Positions 36,882-49,700 of a DNA stretch of 64,000 nt are shown here, one piece after another. The stretch's first letter is position 1. Each line of letters begins with the position of its first letter. The notes beneath the pieces were generated by a model that saw only the letters and a list, made by a program, of their open reading frames with translations, was not told the DNA's origin and made no database searches. Both the position numbers and the translations under genes were made by a program. The stretch covers positions 1,054,001 to 1,118,000 of the forward strand of contig JANFAH010000020.1 in assembly GCA_024663395.1 (NCBI GenBank), given 5' to 3'. Source of the stretch: Pisolithus tinctorius. Lineage: Eukaryota; Basidiomycota; Agaricomycetes; Boletales; Pisolithaceae.

Positions 36882-38443
36882 TCATCCAACGGAGATAGAA
36901 CGGACCAATTGGGTACCGGCACCGCCGGTTGCAAGCTCAAGACCCTTCTCGATCTCGTTGAGATCGTTATGAATCTCATCGTGAACTTGAGTCAAGTGAC
37001 ATCATATAGCCGAAAGCACTCACGAATTGCCAAATCTTTCCGAAAACGACCAGCTTCTCCTTGATCATCTCCATGTCGAATTTCAAGGGATCAAGGACAG
37101 TGTGGATTTTACGCATTCCTTCTGTGGATTTTATCTGTTGCTCAGGAGTTTCCGCAGCGTTTCTAACTCTGCCGTTTTCGCTAATACAGGAAGATTTCAT
37201 GAGAAAGTAGGCAGTTGTGAGTAGACAGCCCCATACCTTTTCGTTCCAGAATTATTTGGACTAAGCCTGCTCCCTTTGTGACAGCTTTATATGCTTCCAA
37301 CTAGCACGGCATCATGTTTGAGTGAGAAATGCACACCAGAAGTAGGAGCAATCCATACAGCAACACCAATCCACAGAAGTGGACACAATACACCAACTGC
37401 ATAGGACCCCCGCAAGACCACTTGCTACAACGCCTCCAATGAGATCTGCGGCACCAAAGAAAGCCTTGTAAAATTTTGTGATCATTACAGTGATTAATGG
37501 CACCGAGAGAACATACCCGCCAAGTCAGTCTGCAGTCCAAGACGATTTGATCAGTATTGGACTTCATCATATATGTAGATAGACGAAACCGAGAGATATC
37601 CTTCTTGATTTTGTCCAGGTTTGCCCGTAGATCCTGAACTTGGGCTTCTAGTTCGCCACGAGACTGCAGAAATCCCACTACGTCGCCCTGAAAACGTTCC
37701 ACAGCATTCTGTAGATCGTAAAAACCCTGGGAAAGGTTTGAGGACTCCTTCTCATCCTCTTGCAGTTGCTGACGGTGGGGAACGAAGCATGAGCAAGGCG
37801 CGTAACGCATATCAGCGCACATCCATACCACGCGATATGCCTGAATCTCTTCCTTTTTTTCAGCAAGTGTGACATTAGTGGCAGTCATTAGATTCAAGAA
37901 ATTCCCAGCGAAATCTAAGTCGAAAATAAGATACCTGAGAGGACTATAGAAGAGGTACACCGTTCACCGTCTGCAATCACTCGAGCATGCCCAGCAACAC
38001 GACGCGATTCCCACAGCAGGCGGATGTATTCCTAGGAACCGTAGTAGGACAGAGACGAAATGGAGAGAACAGGATGGAGAATTCACCTTGCGATAGATCT
38101 CCCACTCTTCAGCATATCCCATCAACTCCAGTGCTTGCGCTTCTGTCCCTTGCCTCTGGGCCTGCGAAGACAGTCGGCGACGTTATTGAAACATATTTCA
38201 ATCGTGTGGGTAGAGTCGCCCAGATCTTTGATTGCATTTTGAAGTTCTGACTTGGCTTGGGGAGACCCTGAGCGTATCATTGATGACATTCAACACCTCC
38301 GCGGACGGTGGGTGATAAGGAGAAACATCTGCAAACAGTGCGAGCACGTCGAAGTTGAAAGCATCCCCCTTTGGGCTTTCAACATTGAATACAGGAACTT
38401 CACCGCCAGAAAAGAGATCAAGGTCACTGATATCGGTAGACAT
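36882..38443 (-). pseudogene. helical-bundle protein with hydrophobic hairpin, paralogue A (frameshifted)
   Basis: Start MSTDISDLDLFSGGEVPVFN at 38443 (an upstream Met at 38575 is possible). Segments in order are an acidic N-terminus, a long amphipathic helical region (EYIRLLWESRRVAGHARVIA, DFAGNFLNLMTATNVTLAEK, SSNLSQGFYDLQNAVERFQG, ELEAQVQDLRANLDKIKKDI), a hydrophobic Gly/Ala/Val hairpin region (about 37,320-37,470), a second helical region (IHTVLDPLKFDMEMIKEKLV) and EIHNDLNEIEKGLELATGGA. It ends at TGA 36884-36882. Long helices on both sides of a hydrophobic hairpin are the layout of alpha-helical pore-forming proteins, which is an inference. Compared with paralogue B, one base is missing at about 38161-38168 and the hairpin has a frame-changing deletion. 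It is 766 bp downstream of B in the same orientation. Confidence 0.5.
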
Positions 38444-39208
38444 ACGGGTGGAGGACAATCGACGAGAGATCAGATCGAGTTTCCTGCTTCCATAACCTGG
38501 ATAATTTATACCTTGTTGACAAGGAGGTGTCGGAGGACGCTCTTCCAGTATCCGGACTAGTCCTCTGAGATACAAGCTGTACTATCACTTGACAGGTGTT
38601 GCAACATCAGAAAACACTGCTTCAGAACTTCACAATCACAGCAATTAAAATACACTAAAAAATACATGGGCGCGTAGAGGAACACGTACAGAGAAACTTC
38701 TGATAGAAAAAAAGATGATATGTGTGTAGAAGATGCCAGAGAGATGCGGTTTTGGACACAAAATGATACAGGGGGCTGTCACACACAATGTCACACCTTA
38801 CATTGTAACTCCGACGCGCTGATAATCCGCAGTAACTTAGCACGAGAATTTGCAGGTGGCGATGCCGTGGGAACTGCCTTAAAAGGAAATGCCGCCCTCA
38901 GGCGAGGGGGGCGGGGAAGGGGGTCGGAATAAACGTACTTTCGTCGACGAATTTTTGAATGGCAGCAAGACAGAAATTGTAATGTCACTCCACATTGCTC
39001 CGCTTGTATTATCACGCTCTTAAAGTGTGGTGCAACAGTGTCATGTTAACTTTCAACTTGTACTAGTAGTACGCGGAGCTGTTACAAACAAAGCAAATGA
39101 AAAAGGACAAATCACGGCAGTCTGGATCAGTCTTCAAGTTTACCGATCCTTTGTATGTGAACATTGGTCTCATACTGGTAAAGAGTGTCTGAGAGCAAAG
39201 CATACACC

Positions 39209-40778
39209 TTAGAAGTCGTCTGAAGTCGGCGTTTGAACTGCGGCCAGTGAGGTTAGTTCACATTTTGGTGCTGCAACAATACAAACCATAGCAACACCAG
39301 CAGTGTTTGTTGCGAGTTCAAGGCCCTTTTCGACAGCGTTGAGGTCCACATGAATCTAACCCCAGAAGTGAGAAATTGTCACGATTTTCGGGGGGTAGAT
39401 GAAAAAGAAGCTTACCAGTTGCCATATCTGCCCGAACACTGCCAGCTTCTCTTTGATTAGCTCAATATCAGATTTCATAGGGTCGAGGGTAGCATATATT
39501 TGCCCATTCCTTCTAAACCTCTGATCCGTTCTTCAAGCTGCATCTGTTGCTTTCCTAACTCTGCCACTTTATCTATACACGTATTTCATGAAGAAGTGGA
39601 TAATTTCGAGTAGAAAATACCTTTTTCATCCGACGTTGTTTGTAAACATTTGCGCTTACTCGGGCGCTTAGCACCCCTATGCTCTAGGGAGGGTTATGTG
39701 TAAGTGAAAGATATGCATACCGAAACGAATTTGATCCATACAGCGGGGAAAATCCACAGAGGCGGGCAAAGCACACCAAGCACAATGGCGGCCAATGCAA
39801 CACCAGCTGTACCCAAGGAAATGCCAATAGACCAAGAAGCTTGAACATGGTTAGTACCACCACATCGATTGAAAGCGTCAGAGAACATACAGCGGTGTCA
39901 AGTCTACAATTGGAAAGTGTTCGGATCAGTTAAGCAGGGTACGAAAGTTTGTATAGCTACACATACTTGGAGATCTCCTGTTTAAGTGTAGCCACCTTTC
40001 TCGCTGCGATTTGAAGTGCAGCTGGTATGTCACGACAAGAACTCAGGAACTCCGCCATGTCATCCCAAAATTCACCACAGCCTTACGCAGGTCATTAAAG
40101 CGCTGAGAAAGGTCTGAAGACTTCTTCGTGTCCTCGTCTAATTGCTACGGGATGAGAGTGATGTATGGGTCAGGTGCAAAGTTCTATGCCAGCGCACAAC
40201 ACTACCTTGCGGTATGCTTGAATTTCCGCCTTCTTTTCACTAAGGGTCATGTCAGACGTATCCATTAGGCTCAGGAAGTCCCCAGAGAAATCTGCGATGA
40301 CAGATAAGATATCAGACTGGTACATTGAGGAGTACCTCATTTACCAGTCGCAATCACACGAGCATGTCCAGCAATGCGGCGCGATTCCCAAAGGAGGCGC
40401 GTGTATTCCTGGAGACTACAGTAAGACCAGGACAAAGAAAATAGGACAGCATAGAAATCTTGCCTTGTGGTGTACGGCCCAGTTGTCAGCAAATGTCTGC
40501 AACTGCTGCCTCTGCGCTTGTGTACCTTGTGTGTGAGCCTTCCGGAGACCCTCGGCGACATATTGAAAGCTTATGTCGATGGAGTACGCAGAGCTCCCTA
40601 GGTCTTGAACTGCTTTTGAAGTGCTGCCTTAGTGTCTGGGGACTCAAGCACATCAACAATTTTCAGCAGTTCCTCCGGCGAATAAGGGGGAACGGGATCG
40701 AGGATTTCAAACCCCCCAGTCTTCATACTCGGAGGTAGGAAGGTGATCTTTCTTGGATTTTTCAGTATTGGTGGACAT
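39209..40778 (-). pseudogene. helical-bundle protein with hydrophobic hairpin, paralogue B (frameshifted)
   Basis: Start MSTNTEKSKKDHLPTSEYED at 40778; end VQTPTSDDF-stop at 39209. Segments parallel paralogue A: SAYSIDISFQYVAEGLRKAH, EYTRLLWESRRIAGHARVIA, DFSGDFLSLMDTSDMTLSEK, KKSSDLSQRFNDLRKAV, a hydrophobic hairpin with GISLGTAGVALAAIVLGVLC, then MKSDIELIKEKLAVFGQIWQ and VDLNAVEKGLELATN. Four apparent 1-2 nt shifts lie at about 40712-40717 (C run), 40614-40617 (T run), 40067-40072 and 39498-39502, mostly in homopolymers. As written it cannot make a full protein. Flanking non-coding sequence is also duplicated (39155-39245 resembles 36765-36860), so the unit was duplicated in tandem by about 2.3 kb. 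Family identity beyond this is unknown. Confidence 0.5.
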
Positions 40779-40866
40779 CCGAGCAGGAAGGGAACAGTTT
40801 TGGCGACCCTGAATCTTACACACGTCTCGTTTTAAGTGCCCAACTCCTTAGGTACTTGCATCGCAG

Positions 40867-40976
40867 TAGTCTCGAGACATTCTTCCGGCGCTGCCTAGCT
40901 AGTGTCGAAATTTTCCGGTTATAGGAAACATCCTGCTTCCCTGTTCACCCGAACTTCCTATAACGGCTCGAGACTA
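40867..40976. repeat. nested inverted repeat (hairpin)
   Basis: An outer perfect 10-bp arm pair TAGTCTCGAG (40867-40876) / CTCGAGACTA (40967-40976) encloses an inner perfect pair GTTATAGGAA (40918-40927) / TTCCTATAAC (40955-40964). The total span is 110 bp. It could be a miniature element or a cruciform-forming site. Confidence 0.7.
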
Positions 40977-43900
40977 GCATCGCAGGAGATTGCGTGAAAC
41001 AAACGAGGCTTGCCAAACGTACACAGGAACAAATACATACACTGGCTGACATTGCTTTCCCAGCAAAGTGATTTATCCATATACGGATACTCCGTTCCAG
41101 GGAACTGATTGTGAATCTAAAGTTCAGAATGGATGCTGCTCGAGAGGCAATGTATTCTCAGTGAACATTCGAATAAGAATATTCTTAGGAGCGTGATGGC
41201 ATAGCATTATCCCTACAAGCAGGTAAATGCTAACGTGGTGAGATGGTTGATAGAAGTGTACATATGCCCAAAGCCAGGGAATCACATTCTCCTAATTGAT
41301 AGTTTTTCTTTCTTGAGCTTGAGCCACTGACCGCGGTTTGCAGTTTCCTGAATGAAACGTGCACTTCAAGACAACGACAGGCGCCTGGACTTAAGGCATC
41401 AAACTGGTTGCATGGAAAACGCCAGGGATCAATCAATCACTTCAGCCTGTTGCACATACTCGGCACGTAATCGGAGAGGGCCATGTAGCTGCGGCCATTT
41501 TACAGTGCACTGATGTAGCGCAGCAATCAACATGCTTGTATGACATGTGCGTACAGTCTCCATTCCTCTTCGACAGGAATACCAAATTGAGCATGGGGGC
41601 GCGGGGTTAAAGAAAGAAGATTAAGATTATAATGACGAGAGGTGGCTTCTCTGAAGGAACGGTGCATGTACTACAGCCCTGAAGGCAAGCTGAAAATTCG
41701 GTGCACGTCAAGTCCATCTTCTCCAGGTATGAACGCTCTCGCACCGCAAAGTTCAGTCAACGGACAGCATAATACAGCTTCGATAGCAGACCGGGCAAAC
41801 CCAGACAAAACCGCTGCATCCAAGAGTGCATGCACACGCTATCCTGGGCACATCTACGATTATCTCGTGGATAGATGACGGCCCAGCCCGCACGCTAGTA
41901 CTTGATGTGGTATACGGCAGGCCGCCAAGCACCTCCACCCTGAAAAATAGCGATTTCAAACAGCAACGAGTATCGTTAATGCACCCCTTCCTCGTACTCA
42001 GGCTTCGTATCTTGACTTAACCGTCACTGACAATAGAAAATCCCAAGCAACGTCCTTGCCGCCGCAAGGTTGAAGGTGGCTATCCCCGAGTAGAGTTATT
42101 ATGAGGAATTGCGACGTTCCTCTACCCCATCAAGTATTATGGCAATGTTCCATCGAATTTCAAGTTACAGTGTGCTACAGGACTGTGGTCCCGGTGGTTT
42201 TATTGTTATTAATATTACAGGCTGACTTCCGTTACGTTCACATTACTTCGATTATTCGAGACATGTACTAATCTTTTCGAGCAGGTTGCGGTCTTGAATG
42301 TCCCCGGTGTCCATTCACTCAAAGTCTTTGACTCAAGATGAATCAGGACTTCCCTCCGGAAGATCGAACGAGTTCTCTCAGAGACTATCTTTGATCCAAA
42401 CGATCAGTTCACGAAATTGCGTGAAGCTTCCTTCTTGCCGCCATTATATCTATCGCTGATGGCTACTGTTGCATTGTCCAGAACTATGTACAGCTTGTCT
42501 GGAAGTCGAAAGGGGCGGCGGCGGAGACCTGCGCTGGTAAGATATGTTCTTGGTAAGGGTTTCGAAGCTGTTGATGGATAATGACCAGGCTTCTGCGGCA
42601 ATTTGTCGGCCCATGGATGGGCGCGGACTCGTCGACAATAACAAGGTTAAGGAATTCGAGGCTGTAATCAAGGTATACAGCGGGGTTTACAGTTCACTGT
42701 TTTTTTTTACTCACAAGATATCACCGTATTTGCAGGGAGAGTGGAGACCGACCCCCATATGGGACAAGACTTGATAACATCTGCGGTGCACTCCGGAGAC
42801 TTTCCTAGTGCCATACGCTGACGACTGGAAGATTCCACAAACTGCAGAACCAGCATTGAGGCTTGAAATCGACGAGCTGAACAAAGAAATTGCACGATGC
42901 GAATCGGGCTCCGGCCGGTGATTCGTTAAGTTCGCTATTGAATGCTGCTCGTCAGAATCCCTGCTGCTTTCCAGGGCTCCAACTAACTTACCGTTGGCAA
43001 GGGAAATTCACGTTGCGTTCTAATGTTGTCAACTTACCAAATCCAATGAGCTAATTGGCAGCTTCCGATTGAGTGCGGTGCGTGCACTTCGTCAGGGTCT
43101 GCAATTATACCTCCCTGATCATATGAGTAAAACCGTTTCAGAGCTTAGCTCGTGGGATACGTATTAATGTCCGTTGCCTCAGAGTCGGCATCAGCGGCTA
43201 TGCAAAAACCCATAGCCCCATAGTTCTATAGAGTCCAGGCATGCTCCCCATCAGGGTAGAAAGGTTAAAATAACCTATCGCAACCAACGATTGGAGATGT
43301 GCTTGAACTAACCGGTTGATAGCGCAGCACAGCTTCGATCTGGAAGTACAGCCCTGCAGGTTGCATCGTGTCCAGTAAACAAGGGGCCGAAAATAAATGC
43401 CGAGTTACCAGTGGGGTGGAACGGCGCAAGCCTTGAATCTAAAGGCATACGGTCTTCAGATATGGCAACCACTTAACGCTGACCTCGAGTGACCTCGTTC
43501 AAATTCCACAGCGGATGCGCACTGTTCCCTATCGGGATGCGAACGTGGCCTAGTACTGGCCCACAGGTCTCTCCTATCTCCTCCTAGCCGAGCTTATCAG
43601 AATATTATGCAACATTATTCCTGTGCTAGGCTGCATTCAAATGACCTTGCTTAACTTCCCAGAGCCCCATTGGGCAACCACCGTTCCAATCAGAATGCGA
43701 AAAGTGACTGCAGGTTTCCTACCGCTCCTAGCCAAACGATTGTGGGTTTGTCAAGATAGGCGACCTCAGACATGTGCCAAGCGTGCTGTTCTATTGGGGC
43801 TCCATCTCCAGTGTCGACTATAACGTTTAACAGGTCACATGGCAATTAGGAGTCATATACCTCCCTTCCATTGTCCACCGTCACTTGGGTGTTTTATTGC

Positions 43901-45242
43901 CCGCATAAAGTTTTACCATAGTTGTCAACAACGTCAGTAAGCTGATGGCAGGAATTGAACATTCTGCAGAAACTGAAAAAATTTGAATTCGGGCGGCATG
44001 TAACACGGATGCCAGACTTGGCTGAATTGGGAAAGCTGGAGCAAGGCTGGACGACTTGAATAACATGGTTCTCCAGGTGCAAATTGAAAAGTTGCAAAAG
44101 CTGCAACGTCCAAAAACTTAATGGAGGTGGTGGCAGGAATCCGGTAAAGATCCCGGAGTCAAATGTAAAAATCGGGTGACTCCCACGCTTCCAGAACTTA
44201 CCAGAATCTGATGAGAAAGGAATATTTAATCGGGCGTAGACGATCCCCGGCGCTCCGCGGACCGCAGCAAAGCATCACTTCAGAACCAGATTGAAAGATC
44301 TTGGGGATGCCACCGTAACAATTCAGCCTCAATTGGAGAGGGTTGCTACTGACTGACTTTCCGGCCTCGGCGAGTGCTGATCCATGCACTGGCAGATGTT
44401 TCTGCATCTAATGACTTCAGAATTACTTGTCGACGCACCTTCGATAACAATAGGTTGCATTACTGCAGCGTCATGTCCAGTCCATCACAAAACCAAAAAC
44501 AAGGCAAACCCAATGGAAAATCAAGGAATATCGGATCATCCGGCTGGTACTGATGAGATGTCACAAGTGCCCTGCTCACTCCAGCTGGCTCGAGTTTGCT
44601 GCTTGGATCAGTCACGTCTGCATATAACTGCCATCTCTTCATTATTCCAAGGTTTCGTGGGAAACTTCCTTGATGACTCCTAGCGGATGCTACCATTAGT
44701 CTTAAGGGAAGAAAAAAATATAAAGGCTTACCAAGCGGTAGGTTCAATGCAGCATTGAGCGAGTAGCAGTCAACTAGTTACGCAATTCCTGCACCGGGAA
44801 ACTGACGTCCCTCTAGTTGTCTCTGCCAACGATGGATCGGTTCAGCACAGGGAGCGTCTTCGGCGCCAAAGGTTTCAATATGCGCTGCGTGACAGCGGAA
44901 ACCTCTGAAGATCAATATCTTCACTACGACATACCCGGCGTACCATACTTGTGAGAGTGCCCGTGGAACGACCTGCATTAGCAAGCTCAAGTAGGGTGGT
45001 ATAAGTCTTCCTACCTCAACATCCGCCAGCGCAGACCGGAGGAAACACCGAATCTGGACGTCAGTTTTGATTGACTCACATGCTGCTCGCACTGCGTCTT
45101 CCAATGGTTCAAAAACAAGGAGATCAGGAATTCTTCGCCGCCCACGAAATCATACCGATGAAATGCACGCTATCACACTCGTCGGAATCTTACATTGTCA
45201 AAAGCCCAAGAAGGAAGTATGGTACAAGTGACGCAATCGCGA
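40977..45242. other. no confident gene; scattered relict frames
   Basis: Short fragments only. On plus, LDDLNNMVLQVQIEKLQKLQ near 44,040-44,105 is coiled-coil-like. On minus, FPRNLGIMKRWQLYADVTDP then SSKLEPAGVSRALVTSHQYQ lies at 44,470-44,660, and MEDAVRAACESIKTDVQIRC at 45,104-44,778. They may be remnants of further members of the helical family to the left, but no continuous gene can be built. No RNA gene or array is seen. Confidence 0.4.
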
Positions 45243-46264
45243 TTACACGCCGTTCTTGTCGATGATATCGTAATGACCAGGTCTATAAACTAGTTCAGCG
45301 ACACGCACATACCAAGGGGGAAGAATTCGCTAACCGGTACAGCAGCAGCAAAGGTTCGCTCCTCGAATCAGGTGCTTGGTCAAATTCCACAAACTTGACT
45401 TTCCCGTCTGGGCTATGCCCGTCCAAGTACGCAATATGGATGCGAACCTGCAGCGCGCGAGAAAGAGGTTATCTGAACGTGATCTTATCCCCAATATGAG
45501 TCCAAAACAAAGGAAGAATGCAATGCAACGTTTCACGATACCTGCTTCCTTGCCCATCGGATCGACAAAATTCTCGCAAAATTCGGTTACCGTCATTTTC
45601 ATCCCGGTGTCCGGGTGCATGATGAATTCCTCAAATTCCTCCGGTGCTGTACGAATCTGGGCAGAAGTCAAAAGACGCAGATACATCACGATATACTGGG
45701 GAGCTGTTTCCAAGTCAAATGAGAAATTCTATCCAGAAAGAGTAAGTTATTAATTGCAATACTCACTTTGTGTACCCTCAGAATCCTGGAAAGTCTCTAA
45801 CAGACCAGCTGATGTGAGGAGATCACCAGATTGGCTGATGATACGTTTGATCAAGTCTGTGAACACGCCGTAGGGCAGATCATAGACAATTTCCTGAAAA
45901 CCGGCATCCTTCATTAACTTCTCCTTCTGAGATTCGAGGCCGGATAAAGCGGTTACGACAGCTAGTTCAGGTTCTTCTGCACGGATGAGCTGTTCGATGT
46001 ATGCAAATGCAAGTGCTGAAGAACTATGCCACATCAGAAGGGGTCTACTCATCGCATCGGAACACTTCACATCGATAGAAACAATCCCCATCGCCTGGAA
46101 TTGTTGTAAGATTAAGTAAAGAAAGACGGGAAGAAGGCAACTTACCTCTGGTTCGAATTATACTGGTAAAACCTTGACGAACGATCGTCGATCTGCGCTA
46201 CAAACGACGAAGAGCCATTCTCATACTCCGCCCGTAGCGTTGAAATCGGGGCCGGCTCCGACAT
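45243..46264 (-). pseudogene. otubain-type deubiquitinase (peptidase C65), apparently frameshifted
   Basis: Otubains remove ubiquitin chains using a Cys-His-Asp site. Start MSEPAPISTLRAEYENGSSS at 46264. The catalytic block GFTSIIRTRGDGDCFYRSLA is present with its Asp and Cys across introns, followed by FAYIEQLIRAEEPELAVVTA, SGLESQKEKLMKDAGFQEIV, APEEFEEFIMHPDTGMKMTV and TEFCENFVDPMGKEADHV. The end RPGHYDIIDKNGV-stop at 45243 carries the catalytic His. So every family landmark is there, in order. However, exon 1 changes frame between FVAQI and VRQGFTS (about 46186-46191). A two-base loss is needed before QVRIHIAYLDGHSPDGKVKF (about 45450), and the junction near 45,735-45,770 also fails to keep frame. 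It is either a recent pseudogene or an uncorrected sequence. Confidence 0.7.
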
Positions 46265-46277
46265 CAACGGTTGCTCG

Positions 46278-46550
46278 CTAGGTATACTCTCTTCTAAAAG
46301 CTTCTATAACACCATAGCTCGCACTGGATGAATAGAACACTGGACTGATCGGATACTCGCCTGATTCATTGCATACAGCTGTGCTCTTGGAAGGTCCTTC
46401 ATCTCTGCGTGGGCAAGGTGAACACGGAACAGTGATGACATGGTACATCGTTTCCTCACCCATGTCATCCAGGAGTATAGGATAACCGCTCAGGAAAGCT
46501 GTCTGCTGAACCATCGTTGCGTTGCCTTCCTGGAGCAAAACCGCTACCAT
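46278..46550 (-). CDS. hypothetical open frame between helicase and otubain
   Basis: It reads NATMVQQTAFLSGYPILLDD then MGEETMYHVITVPCSPCPRR and SGEYPISPVFYSSSASYGVI. It looks protein-like but has no known domain. It could be a small gene together with an upstream exon ending near 46,560 (SERTPMSSIDNNATANSPPS). Low confidence. Confidence 0.25.
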   Translation of the reverse strand: MVAVLLQEGNATMVQQTAFLSGYPILLDDMGEETMYHVITVPCSPCPRRDEGPSKSTAVCNESGEYPISPVFYSSSASYGVIEAFRREYT

Positions 46551-46799
46551 TTAACAAAATATGTGGCGTCAGGCAACAAAAGCAGAAGGAAGGAAGGCTG
46601 ACAATCAGATGGTGGTGAGTTTGCAGTGGCATTATTATCGATGGAAGACATGGGCGTTCTTTCAGACATGGTGCGATAGATAGTTGGTGCTCGGCAATGA
46701 GTGGCAAGTTGTTGATCAGAGGTCGCCACCGACATACCAAATCGGGACAACAACCAATTAATAAATGAGAGCGTACAACATCCAGATACAGTACAGTAC

Positions 46800-49700
46800 A
46801 CCAAGACTAAATATACTATGAATGATCCTGCTTGTTCATCAAGCTTCGCGATCACCTCTTGCTGCTCTTCACCACTCATTCGACCGCTTTACAAGAGAAG
46901 ATCAGTCAAAAACAACAAAACAGGTGGTAACCACCCCTAGAAGTTGAAACTCACAAAGACTGCGCGAACGTCGGTAAATGCGCAGGACTCTGGATCATCC
47001 CAAGCTCGATCAGAGCTCGCTGTCTCGAAACAAGCCTGGATCAGATGTAAGTGACTGGGTTCATAACACGAACACGGATATCAAAAAATAAAAAATAAAA
47101 ACTCACAGTGTTTGCGGGCTCGCAGGAGCTTTATGGTGTTTCCGCTTCGGCGGCCATTGCTCCTCCGGCGTCTTAGACCTACTAGCAGGTTCCGATTCCC
47201 AGCCTGCTTGCGTTTCCTCGCAGCGGATTTCCGTTCTTTATGTCTCTGTGCACAGCGTGTCATGCAACGATGATATCATTCAATGTAATAAGTATAACCC
47301 CTCACCCGAAGCGCATCACGCGAACGTTCTTCCTCGATACGGCTCGGCTGCAGAATATCATCGTTACGATGACTGTATCTCACGCCAATTTCACCGAGAG
47401 TTTTTCTGGACGTCGTTCTCTTCGGCGAGGGTCGGGAGGTTCTGCGAAAGCAGAAGTGTAATGGATCTTGATAAGAAGCTGTTCTTACTTACCATCATCA
47501 AAAAGGAGAGCGCTTAGTCCTCGCAAATCCGTCTGTAATACGAAATCATGACGCCTCTTCATCCGCTCCATTCCAAAGTCGCTCACCTCTTCCTTCCCAC
47601 CCCTTCACACGTCCGCTTCGTGAACCCAACCATCGGCCTTCAACTTAGCCCGCCTCTTATTTTTGCCATGGAGATGAGCCAAAGCCCAATCAAGCTCTAC
47701 GATAGAAGCTCTCTCGATCTAGGGGAAAGACAATTTACGCTCCACACCGCAACCCCAATACAACAAACAAAATACACTCACAGCAACTTTAGTAGCAAGC
47801 GTATCTTCGTGCAGCTTGAATATATTCTTAATCCCGAACAGTTCACCTTGTCTACTGGTATCGCCTTGTACGCCATCGAAATACCTTCGTCTCGACATCA
47901 ACATCTGGCAACTACACATTCTAAATAAAGATGCAAACCAACCTCGTTTGAATGCTAGCTTGGTAGCCAATAGCCATCTGCTGTTGTTTATACACTTGAC
48001 GTGCATAGATCAGTTCCTCGATCGACCCAGCTCCTAGTAGTCTGTATACAGACACGTCACGACGCTGACCGAATCGGTATGCTCTGTCCATGGCCTGCAA
48101 ATCATGGGCAGGATCTACAAAGACCATCATGAGCATCAGCAACCGAGCCTGATATGTCAGTCATAGTAACACTCACTCCAGTTAGGGTCTGTCGTGAGTC
48201 CAGTTCATTTGTGGTCAGCCTCCCAAACACATGGAGATCGTTGTGCACGTACCAAAGATGACGACTTTGTTAGCCCCGGTCAAGTTCAAAACCGGTCCCT
48301 CCAGCAAGCGTTGAAATCAGGAAGACAAATACATCGGGATTTCGGTGGAACTCGTCAATCATAGGCATTCCTTGATACGAAAGTGAGCGTATCGTGACAA
48401 AGGAACGCGACTGAACGACCGCTCACGATCTGCCTGCTTCGTGGACCCATCGAGTTTTAGGAAGCCGTAACCTAGATGGGAAATAGATGAACATCGCCTT
48501 CAAGAGCAGATACACTCAAGACCGGTATCGCACCATTTTTGCCAAGATGAAACTCTAGCATCTCCAAGAGCTTGACAGACTTCGTGAACAAGAGAACCTT
48601 GTTAGATCGGTCTTTCCGCCAGTCTCGAAGAAGCATATCCAGAACCTAAGGAGAGAAGGGGGTCGCTCTAAGCATTGAACATACATAGCAAAACAACGTA
48701 CGGCCCATTTTCCACAATACTGAGGTTGCATGATGGCGGTTCCGTATTTCGGAATGGGTTCGCCTGCAAAAACGTACTCTGCAAGCTCGCGGTGTCGAAC
48801 GGTCTTCATCCTATGTTGTCAGCGGACTGTCCGTGAGATCATACTCAGCATTCACCTGCTCTGGGGTATCACTTGGGGCTAACGCGATACGGTGGGTCAT
48901 TACAGCATCGAAAATAAATGAGTGAGTTACCTGGAAGAATCAATCCTAGATGGTTTGAGATCTTGATGAGTATCGACATGTGCTTAAGGACGTCTCCTTT
49001 TTCGAAGGGATGACAACAATCCTTGCGCCTAATATCCCAATATCAAGACCCCCGTAGCGTATAGTCCTCGAAACGTACTTCTTCCTCGATCCGCACTCGC
49101 ATTGCTCGTCTTTACGCATGAGGTTCTGGACCGGCCCAATCGACAAGATACGTTTATAAACGTTGATCTGTGTAGGAGTTAGCGGACAGAAGACCACTTC
49201 ATCAATTCTGGTCGGCAGCTATGGGCGATCACGGTTAATAAACTGCTACGACCACAAGCGAATACAACCAACTTGATGTTTTATGATATCCTTTTGTCCT
49301 GAATAACAGAGTAAAAACGACGGTACTGGAACTCAAACGTGTAGAAACTCGCCTTCGCTTGAAGAACTTGGGAAGTAACTTATCCCTGACGATCATCGCA
49401 ACCGCCTACAAATACTGATCAGGCACACAATCACCTAACAAAATCAACGAAGAACGACATACCAACGCCTTAGTCCTCTCTTCCTCCGTCGCCTTCATCG
49501 ACTGCCCAATAGTCAACGGCTTCACCACATACCCCTTCCACTGTTTACCTCGTCCCCAACTTGCCGGGATTCGTCCAGTCGAGGATCGTCCACAGCTCAC
49601 TGTACGAATTCTGAATGGCCGTCCCTGTCAACCCGAACCGTCTCATACATGCAAAGCGATTGTATGCCTCGGTTATCTTCGATCGAGGATTTTTGACACG

